From Albibacterium profundi (GTDB taxonomy: Bacteria > Bacteroidota > Bacteroidia > Sphingobacteriales > Sphingobacteriaceae): a stretch of DNA of 64,000 nucleotides. Location of the stretch: contig NZ_JBBVGT010000002.1 of the NCBI RefSeq assembly GCF_042159835.1, positions 248,001 through 312,000 on the forward strand, written 5' to 3'. Every line of letters starts with the position of its first letter. Position 1 is the stretch's first letter. Positions 27,713-35,820 of this stretch are shown piece after piece. The position numbers and the translations under genes are program-made. The notes below the pieces were generated by a model, which was given only the letters and a program-made list of their open reading frames with translations, searched no databases and was not told the origin of the DNA.

Positions 27713-27804
27713 TTATCAAACTGTTTATCTTTTGCTTTTAACCCGATATAAAACCCAATGAGTCCACAAATAATTCCTGGTATAACAAATATTTCAAAAG
27801 GCAT
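27709..27804 (-). CDS. 31-residue membrane peptide between polymerase and GT2 genes
   Basis: An ATG at 27804 opens a 31-codon frame beginning MPFEIFVIPGIICG, with one hydrophobic helix (about residues 5-22) and a charged tail of Lys and Asp. The ATG follows the polymerase gene's TGA after one base. Its own TGA overlaps the ATG of the membrane GT2 gene (ATGA). This two-sided coupling is strong evidence that it is translated. It may be a small membrane partner of the polymerase or synthase. I recognise no family. Confidence 0.65.
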   Translation of the reverse strand: MPFEIFVIPGIICGLIGFYIGLKAKDKQFDK

Positions 27805-27805
27805 T

Positions 27806-29251
27806 TCAAGCGGTTTTAGTATGATCTAAATTATCTCTACTTTTTTCAGAAATTTGGCGATCAAGTTCTGGTCCCATAAAAATAAAGACCAATGAAAGAT
27901 AACTGACGATCGAAGATGGCAAAGCGTTAATAACCTCATTTCCATAACTGCAAATAAAGATTCCGAAGAAACTCGCTGTCAAAGCGATTAACTTAATTCG
28001 CAATCGATCATCGCGGATGTTCCAAACAATGCCACAAGATTTACCAATGATATAGCCCATCATACAGAACCAAAAAGTTAATCCCGTAATCCCATACATG
28101 CCCCATACCTTCACCCAATAACTATCGGGGGCGACGGAAGCAAGAAATTTACCCGAATTGTATTCGCCGCCGGCATACCCCATAACACCTAAACCGCCTC
28201 CAAAAGGATAGCTTTTCATATAATCACGAAGAATTTCTTGATTGAGAAAACGCATATTCAAGGAAGCGTCTTCCGGATCCAATGCTGTTCTTAGTCTATG
28301 TATATATTCGAAAGAACTCCCTATGTAAGTAAATTTAAGTATGGCTACAAAAAAAAGTAGAAAACCGATGCCACTAAACAAAGTCCGTGTATTTTTAAAC
28401 AAAAATATGGCTATAAGTGCACCAGGCACTAATGCAAAAAATGCACCTCTCGTACCGGAAATGAGCATGCCATAGAAAAACAACAATGCCAATACGCCAA
28501 AAGCCAATCGTTTCCAAGTCTTAAATGGCCCGAAAGCAAGTACACCGCATAAGACAACGAATGCTGCTTGCGAAGCACCAAATTGACCTGCATCACCATA
28601 AAATGAGAATACACGTAATTGACCCCATATCATGTGGGTAGGATTGGCATCTAAAAATGCTTGCTCCCCCGGAAAAAGACCAAGCCTAAGCTGCTTAACA
28701 CCATTCAACATAGCAAAGAGCGAGCAAGCGATAACAATAATAATAAAGAGATTTAGATGCTTTTGGTTTCTGAAGAGCATAAACCCAGCGGGCACCAGCA
28801 TAAATGAATCAAATCCGGATGTTCTGATTTCACTTAACCAGCCACGGGCACTTGCACCCGGATTGACAACCTGTAAGACGCTGATCAAAAACCATATTAA
28901 AAAGAGTAAGACTAGATCATTTGATAGCCGTTTCCAGTCCGCTTGGCTGCTTTTACAAATAATCGAAATCCATAAGATAATATATAAAGCCTCCATTGCA
29001 TAGCCTAAGGGTATACCTGGGAGTTCTCGGCTTATTAATATATAACAAAAGCCATATACAACAGTCGAGAATAGTCCAATTAAAGGATCTTTGAAGAGAA
29101 TAGTTAGAAATACGAGTATAGCCGCAAACACTACGCTAAGAACTGGCACTAACATTCCTAACGTCCCTGTGAGATAGGAAATAATGACCGATGCGGTTAG
29201 TGCGACACCAATATATACGGCTTTTTCTCTATGTTCTAATACAATTTGCAT
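27806..29251 (-). CDS. O-antigen polymerase/ligase-like membrane protein (Wzy type)
   Basis: A 481-residue polytopic protein with about 11-12 helices. A long periplasmic loop (about residues 320-390) contains RFLNQEILRDYMKSYPFGGG and GYAGGEYNSGKF, like the catalytic loop of Wzy polymerases and WaaL ligases. SGTRGAFFAL near residue 268 is common in the family. It would polymerise lipid-linked repeat units in the periplasm. It lies 8 bp downstream of the Wzz/Wzc-like gene, a usual pairing. Confidence 0.85.
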   Translation of the reverse strand: MQIVLEHREKAVYIGVALTASVIISYLTGTLGMLVPVLSVVFAAILVFLTILFKDPLIGLFSTVVYGFCYILISRELPGIPLGYAMEALYIILWISIICKSSQADWKRLSNDLVLLFLIWFLISVLQVVNPGASARGWLSEIRTSGFDSFMLVPAGFMLFRNQKHLNLFIIIVIACSLFAMLNGVKQLRLGLFPGEQAFLDANPTHMIWGQLRVFSFYGDAGQFGASQAAFVVLCGVLAFGPFKTWKRLAFGVLALLFFYGMLISGTRGAFFALVPGALIAIFLFKNTRTLFSGIGFLLFFVAILKFTYIGSSFEYIHRLRTALDPEDASLNMRFLNQEILRDYMKSYPFGGGLGVMGYAGGEYNSGKFLASVAPDSYWVKVWGMYGITGLTFWFCMMGYIIGKSCGIVWNIRDDRLRIKLIALTASFFGIFICSYGNEVINALPSSIVSYLSLVFIFMGPELDRQISEKSRDNLDHTKTA

Positions 29252-29259
29252 CTTATAAA

Positions 29260-31422
29260 CTAATTAGCGTGCATAAGTTTCCGCAACCCAATATCTTCCA
29301 CCTTTGCTTTATTGAGCACCCACCCGATAAAGTTTTCTTGCTGGTTCATAAAAGAAATAAGATCTTTTTCGTAAGTCCCCACTGTCTCCCCGGCTGGAAA
29401 AACAGCGATACTCTTATCAACAAACATCAACCATTCTTTAGTACGATGTACTTTTTGCAGGCTATCGATATCGACTAGAATGACATCAAACTCAGCTTTA
29501 AGTTGGTCGAAGCCTTTTCGCAAAACATCCTCATTATATACTTCAAGAAGAGATTCGTTTTTGGAGTTCGTCGTGAGTTTGGTAATGAACTTTTCTGCTT
29601 GAAGTTCTCGTTTAACAATATAAGAGTCAAAAAGCTGGCTATCCCCTATTTCCTTAATCTCCGGTGTTTTATCCAATGCATAGTCTCCGCCAATTAAAAG
29701 AACCTTTTTTTGCGTTTTTGCAAAAGAATAGGCTAAACTGGATGTGATAAAAGATGAACCAGAGCTTTCAAACAAACCTGTAACGCCTAGAATTTGCTTG
29801 TTCTCTAAGCGCATAGCTTCGTCTATTTCAAAACGTAAAGAGCGTAATAAGTCTTTATAGGTAGCATAGTCTTTGGACACATTACCTTCCTCCCAAATGG
29901 TACTTAAATCTTTATCATTTGGAACAATACGATTAATAACACCCAATATCCGTTGTTTGGTCAAATGCGTTAACTGTTCGGAACTACGGATTTTATTGTC
30001 AAGGAGAAAAGCGATGATAAGAATAAAGAGACATACGCATAATGAAGCGAATGCAGCTAGAGCCACAAAGATTAGTTTCATTGATGGTTCTGGTGGGTTA
30101 ACGACCCCTGCTTGAGCCAGTTGAGGACGCACACCGGTGCTGGCTAAAACGTTGTTTTTATTATAGAGCTCGAGAGCACTTAGATATTCTTTTGTGGCAA
30201 CCTCCGCTTCACGTTCATAGTTCTTCATCCCCGCATCTTTCGGAACCATACTATTATACAATCCTTTCATCCGGCTGAGATCAGCTAAAATAACAGAGAG
30301 ACCGCTCTTCGCCCGATCCAACTCAACCTCCATATCTAGTTTTTGCTGAATGAGACTTTGACGAAGAACACGCGGATCAGTAGCTGTACTGCTGGCGCTG
30401 CTGGCGATCAAACTAGTAAGTTTCGATTGTATAGAATCAATTGCGCGAGCATCTGCCGGCTTAAATCCATTATCAACATAGCGTTCATTAGCTACTTCTA
30501 GTTGTTTTTTTAAGCTAATGATCTGATTGTTTTCTTCGATGCTGACGGAAACTAAACCTGAATTTCGGTTTTTCAGCTTGTCTTCAATCCCCTGTATACC
30601 TCCTTGGAGAGATTGGATCTCACCAACAATAGTAGCTCGTTGTGCTTCCTTTTCAGCAATCTGACCATAAAGACTTTCTGCCTGACTGACAACATTGATC
30701 GTACTATTCTGTACTTGAAAGTTTTTGACCTGAGAGTTTTTAGCGTTCATTGAAGCTTCTTTATTCTTCAGAAGGGAATCAAGGAGCTCCTTTGAGTTAT
30801 GTTTGCTTCTATCAGCCCGATCTTTGAACCCATTGATAAAGTCATTCGCCATCGTGTTAACGACATAAACTGACAGATAAGGATTATCTGACAAATATTC
30901 AATTTGAATAAAATCACTATTGTCCTTACGCGCAATAACAAGTTGGTCTTGGATAGCTTCTTCACCGTAACCAGCTAACTGAATGTAGTCAAACAAAGCA
31001 TATTCCTGATTGTCATCCGGCGTAAGGACCTTTTCCTCGGCAAGGAATCGCTTATATTCTTCAACAATAGCTGAACGCTTGTTCGAGTCCAGTAAACGTA
31101 GCTCTTCGGGAAGTTCGTGGAAAGCGTTTTCTGGATTTTCAAGATCGTGAAGAATCAACTTATAAGATAAACTATTCAGGTTTTTCTTCATAAAGAGCGA
31201 TTCGATGATGTTATTGAACCGCTGATTCTGCACCATATAATTAGAGGGAGCATCGTCTACTGTGACCTGATCTGATAAGCCTGTAGAGATTAGGGCTTGT
31301 GACTTGTATTCTTGAGGTAAATCTTGTACCAGATAATACGTCAATCCGCCCGCCAAAACTGGCACAGAAATGAGTAACCAGATATTACGCTTAAGTGTTC
31401 TAAAAAATCGTTTAAAGTCCAT
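29260..31422 (-). CDS. Wzz/Wzc-like polysaccharide copolymerase with degenerate kinase domain
   Basis: A 720-residue protein with a membrane helix near residue 20, a Wzz-type periplasmic domain, a long coiled-coil region (about 190-400) and a second helix near residue 450. A cytoplasmic domain related to BY-kinases follows. Its Walker A position reads LFESSGSSFITSSLA and lacks the G-K-S/T lysine. The A' region (VLLIGGDYALD) and Walker B-like VILVDIDSL are recognisable. There is no Tyr cluster at the C-terminus. It probably sets chain length and links to the export channel without autophosphorylation. It lies 20 bp after the TolC-like gene in the EPS operon. Confidence 0.88.
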   Translation of the reverse strand: MDFKRFFRTLKRNIWLLISVPVLAGGLTYYLVQDLPQEYKSQALISTGLSDQVTVDDAPSNYMVQNQRFNNIIESLFMKKNLNSLSYKLILHDLENPENAFHELPEELRLLDSNKRSAIVEEYKRFLAEEKVLTPDDNQEYALFDYIQLAGYGEEAIQDQLVIARKDNSDFIQIEYLSDNPYLSVYVVNTMANDFINGFKDRADRSKHNSKELLDSLLKNKEASMNAKNSQVKNFQVQNSTINVVSQAESLYGQIAEKEAQRATIVGEIQSLQGGIQGIEDKLKNRNSGLVSVSIEENNQIISLKKQLEVANERYVDNGFKPADARAIDSIQSKLTSLIASSASSTATDPRVLRQSLIQQKLDMEVELDRAKSGLSVILADLSRMKGLYNSMVPKDAGMKNYEREAEVATKEYLSALELYNKNNVLASTGVRPQLAQAGVVNPPEPSMKLIFVALAAFASLCVCLFILIIAFLLDNKIRSSEQLTHLTKQRILGVINRIVPNDKDLSTIWEEGNVSKDYATYKDLLRSLRFEIDEAMRLENKQILGVTGLFESSGSSFITSSLAYSFAKTQKKVLLIGGDYALDKTPEIKEIGDSQLFDSYIVKRELQAEKFITKLTTNSKNESLLEVYNEDVLRKGFDQLKAEFDVILVDIDSLQKVHRTKEWLMFVDKSIAVFPAGETVGTYEKDLISFMNQQENFIGWVLNKAKVEDIGLRKLMHAN

Positions 31423-31442
31423 GGTTATGTTTTTTTCTGAAA

Positions 31443-32123
31443 TTATTTTACATCGGAAAGCTTCACTCCAATGATTTCTTCCAGATTGTCTTTTGCTTGT
31501 AAATAACTCTTTTCTGTTTCGATCTTTGAAGTATTTGCTACCGCGATTGCCGCACGGGCTTCATTGTACTCCTCAAGCGTTACCTCGCCTTTTTCAAATC
31601 GATTGGTTAATGTCTGAAAGGTTCCAGTAGCATCTTGTGCTGCAATGGTCTGTACTTTTAAGGCTTTAACTTGGAAGATATAATCATAATAGCGGTTCTT
31701 CACTTCCTTTTCCAATTCGGTATCGTAGATCTGTCGTTCTAATTGAGCGATCTTCAAATTTGATTTGGCTGATTTCGATTGAAATGGCTTTTGCAAAAAA
31801 TCTCCAAGATTGATAGTAGCACTTAATTGGAAGCCGTTGTACAAATAAGGGTTTTGCGGATTGATGGCGTCTTGTTCATCGGGCCGATAGAAATAGGAAG
31901 CCGAGAAGGGATCTAAGAACGAAATATTTGCCGCACTTAAGTCATTTTTGGCGATCTTTTCCTGCTCAGCCAAGATCTGGCGTTGAGGATAATATTCTTT
32001 AGCCATCTCAATATACTTTTGAAGTTGATTGTAGTTAATTTCATCCATCAAAGTTTCCTGTGCTCTGAGCGAAGGAACGATGGCTAAAATGAGTAGCGAT
32101 AATATGAGTATTGTTTTTTTCAT
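31443..32123 (-). CDS. Half-length TolC-like outer-membrane efflux protein
   Basis: A 226-residue protein with a Sec signal peptide (cleavage near SLRAQ). It contains long helical heptad regions and one beta segment (GFQLSATINLGDF), as in one half of TolC-family proteins. TolC proteins are normally 400-500 residues with two repeats; here only one is present, ending in EEIIGVKLSDVK. The reading frame is clean, so it is not simply broken. It probably forms the periplasmic/outer-membrane path for the polymer with the Wzc-like protein. No Wza-type channel gene was seen in the window. Confidence 0.75.
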   Translation of the reverse strand: MKKTILILSLLILAIVPSLRAQETLMDEINYNQLQKYIEMAKEYYPQRQILAEQEKIAKNDLSAANISFLDPFSASYFYRPDEQDAINPQNPYLYNGFQLSATINLGDFLQKPFQSKSAKSNLKIAQLERQIYDTELEKEVKNRYYDYIFQVKALKVQTIAAQDATGTFQTLTNRFEKGEVTLEEYNEARAAIAVANTSKIETEKSYLQAKDNLEEIIGVKLSDVK

Positions 32124-32148
32124 TGTCTTAGTTGTTTATAATTCGTTA

Positions 32149-33243
32149 TTAAACTTTTTCTTTTTGCAATAATGCGGGTATGGTGGATCCGATGATTCGT
32201 AAATCGAACCAAATGGAGGAATGCTGTACATAGTAGTTATCGAGTTCTCGCCGTTCTTGATCTGACATGTCGCTACGGCCTCTTTTGGTGACCTGCCAGA
32301 GTCCGGTAATGCCAGCCGGGCCTAAGAATCGCTGACACCACTCATTGGAGGTAAGCATTTTGGCCTCGTATAAGGGCAGCGGACGGTTGCCAACGATGGA
32401 CATATCGCCTTTTAATACGTTGAACAGCTGCGGCAGTTCATCAATACTGGTATTCCTTAAAAAGTGACCGAATTTGGTAATCCGGGGATCGTTCTTGATC
32501 TTAACAAAGGCTGCCGGCTTAGTAGCATGGCCATTGGTGTACTGATCATATTGGTTTTTTTCTTTTTTTAACTTCTCCAGCTCTTTATCGGCTCCGCACT
32601 TCATGCTACGGAATTTGTAGAAATCAAAGATCTTGTAACCGGTACCGGCGCGTTTGCTTTTATAGAAGACCGGACCTGGTGAATCAAGCTTGATCAGTAT
32701 GGCGACGATTAAAAACAAGGGCGACAGGATTAGAAGGGTAATGGCTGAAAAACAGATATCAAAAAGGCGCTTGAAGATAGGTATCTTATAAGGCTTCGGA
32801 GGCAACTGCTTTAATCGGTTTACATCTGACCGGATGAGTTTAAACTTCCGTAAAAATTGAAGCCTCTCATTGATATGGTCAATATCAAAAGGGTATTCGT
32901 AATAGTCTTCTACGCGTAGTTCTTTAGCTAATAGCCGATATCGGCTATCATGCCTGGCTGACAACAACACGATAATTAACCCGCATGTCAAAGAACTTCT
33001 TCTTAATCTTTTGATGACATCAAACACTTTCCCTCTCTCATCAACTTCCATAATCAATATTTCCGGAGTATCTAATAAATTCAATTGCCCCAGGTGTACT
33101 TCTAACTCGAGAAGGTTGTCATAAGACCGGATATTGAAGTGTTCATCCAGTCCTTTTGAGACGTTCTTCTCAAATTGTTTTCCGGCATAGTACACCAGGT
33201 TGCGAAATGGTTGTTGATCAGTTATAGACACGCGCCATTCCAT
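32149..33243 (-). CDS. Priming sugar-phosphate transferase with N-terminal pseudo-receiver
   Basis: A 364-residue protein. The C-terminal half is a bacterial sugar transferase (WcaJ/WbaP class): one helix near residue 175, then KLDSPGPVFYKSKRAG, FRSM, NTSIDELPQLFNVLKGDMS and PAGITGLWQV. This class transfers a sugar phosphate to undecaprenyl phosphate to start each repeat. Residues about 35-140 look like a receiver domain (EILIMEVDERG, LIIVLLSARHD), but the usual phospho-Asp position is Glu. Its start overlaps the receiver-only gene by 26 bp, so the two proteins are made together. Confidence 0.9.
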   Translation of the reverse strand: MEWRVSITDQQPFRNLVYYAGKQFEKNVSKGLDEHFNIRSYDNLLELEVHLGQLNLLDTPEILIMEVDERGKVFDVIKRLRRSSLTCGLIIVLLSARHDSRYRLLAKELRVEDYYEYPFDIDHINERLQFLRKFKLIRSDVNRLKQLPPKPYKIPIFKRLFDICFSAITLLILSPLFLIVAILIKLDSPGPVFYKSKRAGTGYKIFDFYKFRSMKCGADKELEKLKKEKNQYDQYTNGHATKPAAFVKIKNDPRITKFGHFLRNTSIDELPQLFNVLKGDMSIVGNRPLPLYEAKMLTSNEWCQRFLGPAGITGLWQVTKRGRSDMSDQERRELDNYYVQHSSIWFDLRIIGSTIPALLQKEKV

Positions 33244-33619
33244 GTTCTTGTCTGCTTGCTATGATTTCGGAAACGGATGATTTTAGTTCAATGGGGTTGA
33301 AAGGTTTGGGGAAGAATCGGTCTACCCCATAAGGCACCTCGGCAGCAATGGGATCGAAATCTCCGGTCTGGGAAAGAATGACAACCGGGATGTTACGGTA
33401 CATGCCGCTCACCTTGATGGTTCTCAGGAAATCCTTTCCGCCGAAACCCTTGATTGCAAAGTCGAGAATAATCAGATCGGGGGTGTCGTTGTCCTCTAAC
33501 CAGATCAGTGCTTCATAACAACTGCTGGCAAGAGCTATTTTATATTCTTTGCCTAATATAAAATGTAATAGCTCTAAGATTGAGGGTTCACCATCCACTA
33601 CCAGTACGGTCCTTTTCAT
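33218..33619 (-). CDS. Receiver-only response regulator
   Basis: A 133-residue single receiver domain with no output domain. It has VLVVDGEPS (acidic pocket, one Asp replaced by Gly), the phospho-Asp in LIILDFAI near residue 52, a conserved Ser/Thr in VILSQTG and the Lys in FFPKPF near residue 105. It is translationally coupled to the priming transferase, which carries a receiver-like domain. A phosphorylation-dependent contact between them is a plausible control point. It is the first gene of the EPS assembly operon; site f lies upstream. Confidence 0.9.
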   Translation of the reverse strand: MKRTVLVVDGEPSILELLHFILGKEYKIALASSCYEALIWLEDNDTPDLIILDFAIKGFGGKDFLRTIKVSGMYRNIPVVILSQTGDFDPIAAEVPYGVDRFFPKPFNPIELKSSVSEIIASRQEHGMARVYN

Positions 33620-33656
33620 AGTGTGTTCTTTTTTTCTTTGTTAATTATTTACAATA

Positions 33657-33702
33657 CAAAGAACATCACTAATCGCTTAAGCTTTATAACCATTACTGGG
33701 TA
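33657..33702 (-). promoter_or_regulatory. Degenerate operator plus -7 box (site f)
   Basis: On the minus strand, TACCCAG-TA-ATGGTTA (33702-33687) resembles the EPS palindrome with mismatches. After 22 bp comes GTTCTTTG (33664-33657), matching TTTG of the -7 box. It lies 38 bp before the receiver-only gene. Spacing and the ATGGTTA half are as at site g. Confidence 0.35.
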
Positions 33703-33736
33703 TTTTGCAGAAAGCGTGGGGAAAAATGGTGCTGTT

Positions 33737-34345
33737 TTATTGGTATTCTTCTAATAAACGGTGTTCTAGGGCGAATACAATCAGCTGAACGGTATTTTTG
33801 AAATTGGTTTTTCGCAGGATGTTTTTGCGGTGAACATCGACGGTGTGCTTACTAATAAAAAGTTCGTCGGCAATTTCGGTTGATGATTTCCCTTCGACCA
33901 TTAGGGCAACGATGCGCAGCTCTCCCTTCGAAAGGGTTTGAAAGTCTTTGAGATGCTCGGAAACATTGGTATGGTTTGACTCTTTGGTCTTGAATGCCAT
34001 TTGTACGCTGACGAGCAATTGCTGGTCGGTATAGGGCTTTAAAAGAAAGGCATTGGGATGTGTACCTAATGCGTCTTTCAGTAGTTGTTCATCACCGTGG
34101 GCGGTGACATAAATAAGCCGAAAGGCATGATTTTTACGAAGTTCTTGTATAACCTGGATGCCCGTTTTTTCTCCGCGCAAGCGGATGTCGCAAAGGATCA
34201 GATCAGGTTTATAACTAATAAAGCTACGGATAGCAGATTCGTAACGATCGGCGACAGCGCATACTTCATAGCCTTTGCTTTCTAAAAAAAATGACATGCT
34301 CTGTGCAACAATAAATTCATCTTCCACAATCATTATTCTTTCCAT
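33737..34345 (-). CDS. NarL/LuxR-type response regulator
   Basis: A 202-residue regulator. The receiver domain (1-120) has IVEDEF, the phospho-Asp in LILCDIRL near residue 53 and the Lys in LLKPY. A LuxR-type helix-turn-helix fills residues about 135-200 (LSKGELRIVALMVEGKSSTEIADELF-type segment, then SKHTVDVHRKNILRK). It is 21 bp downstream of the sensor kinase gene and probably co-transcribed. NarL-family proteins bind heptamers of the form TACYYMT, so it is the best candidate to bind the palindromes found upstream of the EPS units. Confidence 0.92.
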   Translation of the reverse strand: MERIMIVEDEFIVAQSMSFFLESKGYEVCAVADRYESAIRSFISYKPDLILCDIRLRGEKTGIQVIQELRKNHAFRLIYVTAHGDEQLLKDALGTHPNAFLLKPYTDQQLLVSVQMAFKTKESNHTNVSEHLKDFQTLSKGELRIVALMVEGKSSTEIADELFISKHTVDVHRKNILRKTNFKNTVQLIVFALEHRLLEEYQ

Positions 34346-34366
34346 AATATTAATTTGTAAGTCGAT

Positions 34367-35578
34367 TTAGTAATTGATTTTAAATTGTATGTTAATTTCT
34401 GTTTTAGGTTCCTCACTTTCGATGATATGGAGGTTACCGTCTAATTGCTTAATGAGTATATCAATCAATTCTGAGCTGAGGGTCTTTTTTATACTGCCAT
34501 CAGGCTGTTGAGAGGATAGTCGTAATTTATAAAATGTGATGTTAAGTGACAGTTTCTTAAAATTAACTTCGCTCTGAATTTCAATTCTTCGATCAGTATC
34601 GGTGGTGTTATATAGAGGCTTGATCAGTCCTGAAAAGATCTCGTGTAACATTAACCCCAAGGGTACGGCTTGGTCGGCGTTGAGCATAATATCTTCGATC
34701 TGGCTGTGAATGTCGAACTTTACATTCGGATGCGCCAGGGAATGGTCTACAAGATCCTGAATATATTCACTAATGGATATTTGATTGAAGAAATTGTCTT
34801 GATACAGTTTTTTGTGAAGTAGGGACATGGAGACAAGTCGGTTTTTTCCCTCTTGCAACGCGGAAATGGCCTCTGGTGCCTGAGAACGATAGGCCTGAAG
34901 GCTAAGAAGACTAGAGATGACTTGTAGGTTATTCTTTACACGGTGGTTCAGCTCCTTCAGCAGGTCTTGTATTAATTGGTTTTTCTCTTGAAGAAAACGG
35001 TTCTGCGTACGAATGTTCTCCCGCTCGCGTTCAAATTCTTTGCGTACTACTTCTAATACAAAATACATGATGATGATAATAAACAGAACGCTGAAGAAGT
35101 TGTCAATCAACCGTTCTTTGGCATTGGGGTAGTTCACAACCCATTCGGGGTGATAGTATTGGATGGTTAAAACGGTTATAATGCAGCCCAAATGGAGTGT
35201 GGAAACAATATAAGTTAAAGCGCCTTTGGTGGTCATGAAATAAACCATGGTGCTGAGTAGTAATAGGGCGATAATTTTTCCATCTGTACCTGAATTGTAA
35301 AAGAAGCTGACGCCTAATATGGAGACAATGCAGATAGCACTGATAAGTGAGACCACTTCGGTATGCCAGCGTTTGATCCGTGAAAAGTAATAGGTAGTCG
35401 ACAACACAACAAACATAACGATGATGAGTACGATCTGAAAATGGTGCTGACTGTAGACCAATCTTGATAGAAGATTAAGCAAACAGATGAATGCAGCAAA
35501 AAAAATGGAAAGGTTAAAAATTCGATGCCTGAGTCCAAAATGGGGGGCTTGACCGGATATTTTTTCACTTAATGTCAT
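34367..35578 (-). CDS. Membrane sensor kinase, HisKA_2 type, degenerate ATPase
   Basis: A 403-residue protein with six helices in residues about 20-195 and a short coiled coil. A HisKA_2 phospho-acceptor block follows: ELNHRVKNNLQVISSLLSLQ near residue 215. The C-terminal ATPase domain is unusual: the N-box position reads GLMLHEIFSGLIKPLYN, without the Asn pair, and no DxGxG box is visible in the tail. It may keep the acceptor His but not bind ATP well, acting as a phosphotransfer protein or phosphatase. It lies upstream of the NarL-type regulator gene and divergent from the LytR-type gene. Confidence 0.88.
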   Translation of the reverse strand: MTLSEKISGQAPHFGLRHRIFNLSIFFAAFICLLNLLSRLVYSQHHFQIVLIIVMFVVLSTTYYFSRIKRWHTEVVSLISAICIVSILGVSFFYNSGTDGKIIALLLLSTMVYFMTTKGALTYIVSTLHLGCIITVLTIQYYHPEWVVNYPNAKERLIDNFFSVLFIIIIMYFVLEVVRKEFERERENIRTQNRFLQEKNQLIQDLLKELNHRVKNNLQVISSLLSLQAYRSQAPEAISALQEGKNRLVSMSLLHKKLYQDNFFNQISISEYIQDLVDHSLAHPNVKFDIHSQIEDIMLNADQAVPLGLMLHEIFSGLIKPLYNTTDTDRRIEIQSEVNFKKLSLNITFYKLRLSSQQPDGSIKKTLSSELIDILIKQLDGNLHIIESEEPKTEINIQFKINY

Positions 35579-35652
35579 TCAGTGCTAGCAGTTAAATCGG
35601 ATAACAATTGGTTTAAATAAGTCAGGGTAAAAAAATTTAGATAAACATACTA

Positions 35653-35699
35653 ACAATATAACAGTTTTTAAAGGACGTTTTTATACCTATTTATAGGTA
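35653..35699 (-). promoter_or_regulatory. Operator palindrome facing sensor kinase gene (site e1)
   Basis: TACCTAT-TT-ATAGGTA at 35684-35699 has perfectly complementary heptamers. On the minus strand a 23-bp step leads to TATATTGT (35660-35653), a partial -7 box, 74 bp before the sensor kinase start. This would allow control of the kinase/regulator pair by its own regulator. Confidence 0.5.
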
Positions 35700-35736
35700 T
35701 TTATTCGGCTAAATTTTTCATAAAACTGCCTCAGAT

Positions 35737-35783
35737 TACCTATAGTTAAGTATTTCAGCAAAATTTTATTAGAAAGAACTTTA
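35737..35783 (+). promoter_or_regulatory. Operator plus -7 box facing LytR-type gene (site e2)
   Basis: TACCTAT-AG-TTAAGTA at 35737-35752 is followed after exactly 23 bp by GAACTTTA (35776-35783). The ATG of the LytR-CpsA-Psr gene is 37 bp further on. The site is centred 53 bp from e1, so the two sites could be occupied together. Confidence 0.6.
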
Positions 35784-35820
35784 CCGACATCAAGTTTATA
35801 GAAAAATAAAAACAGGATAC

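Noticed and set aside
28632..29003. 123-codon frame opposite the Wzy-type polymerase
   Set aside because: Antisense to a clear membrane protein gene; its hydrophobic composition mirrors the real gene.
31443..32123. TolC-like gene as frameshifted pseudogene
   Set aside because: The frame has a clean signal peptide and stop, and the next gene follows after 20 bp, leaving no room for a lost second half.
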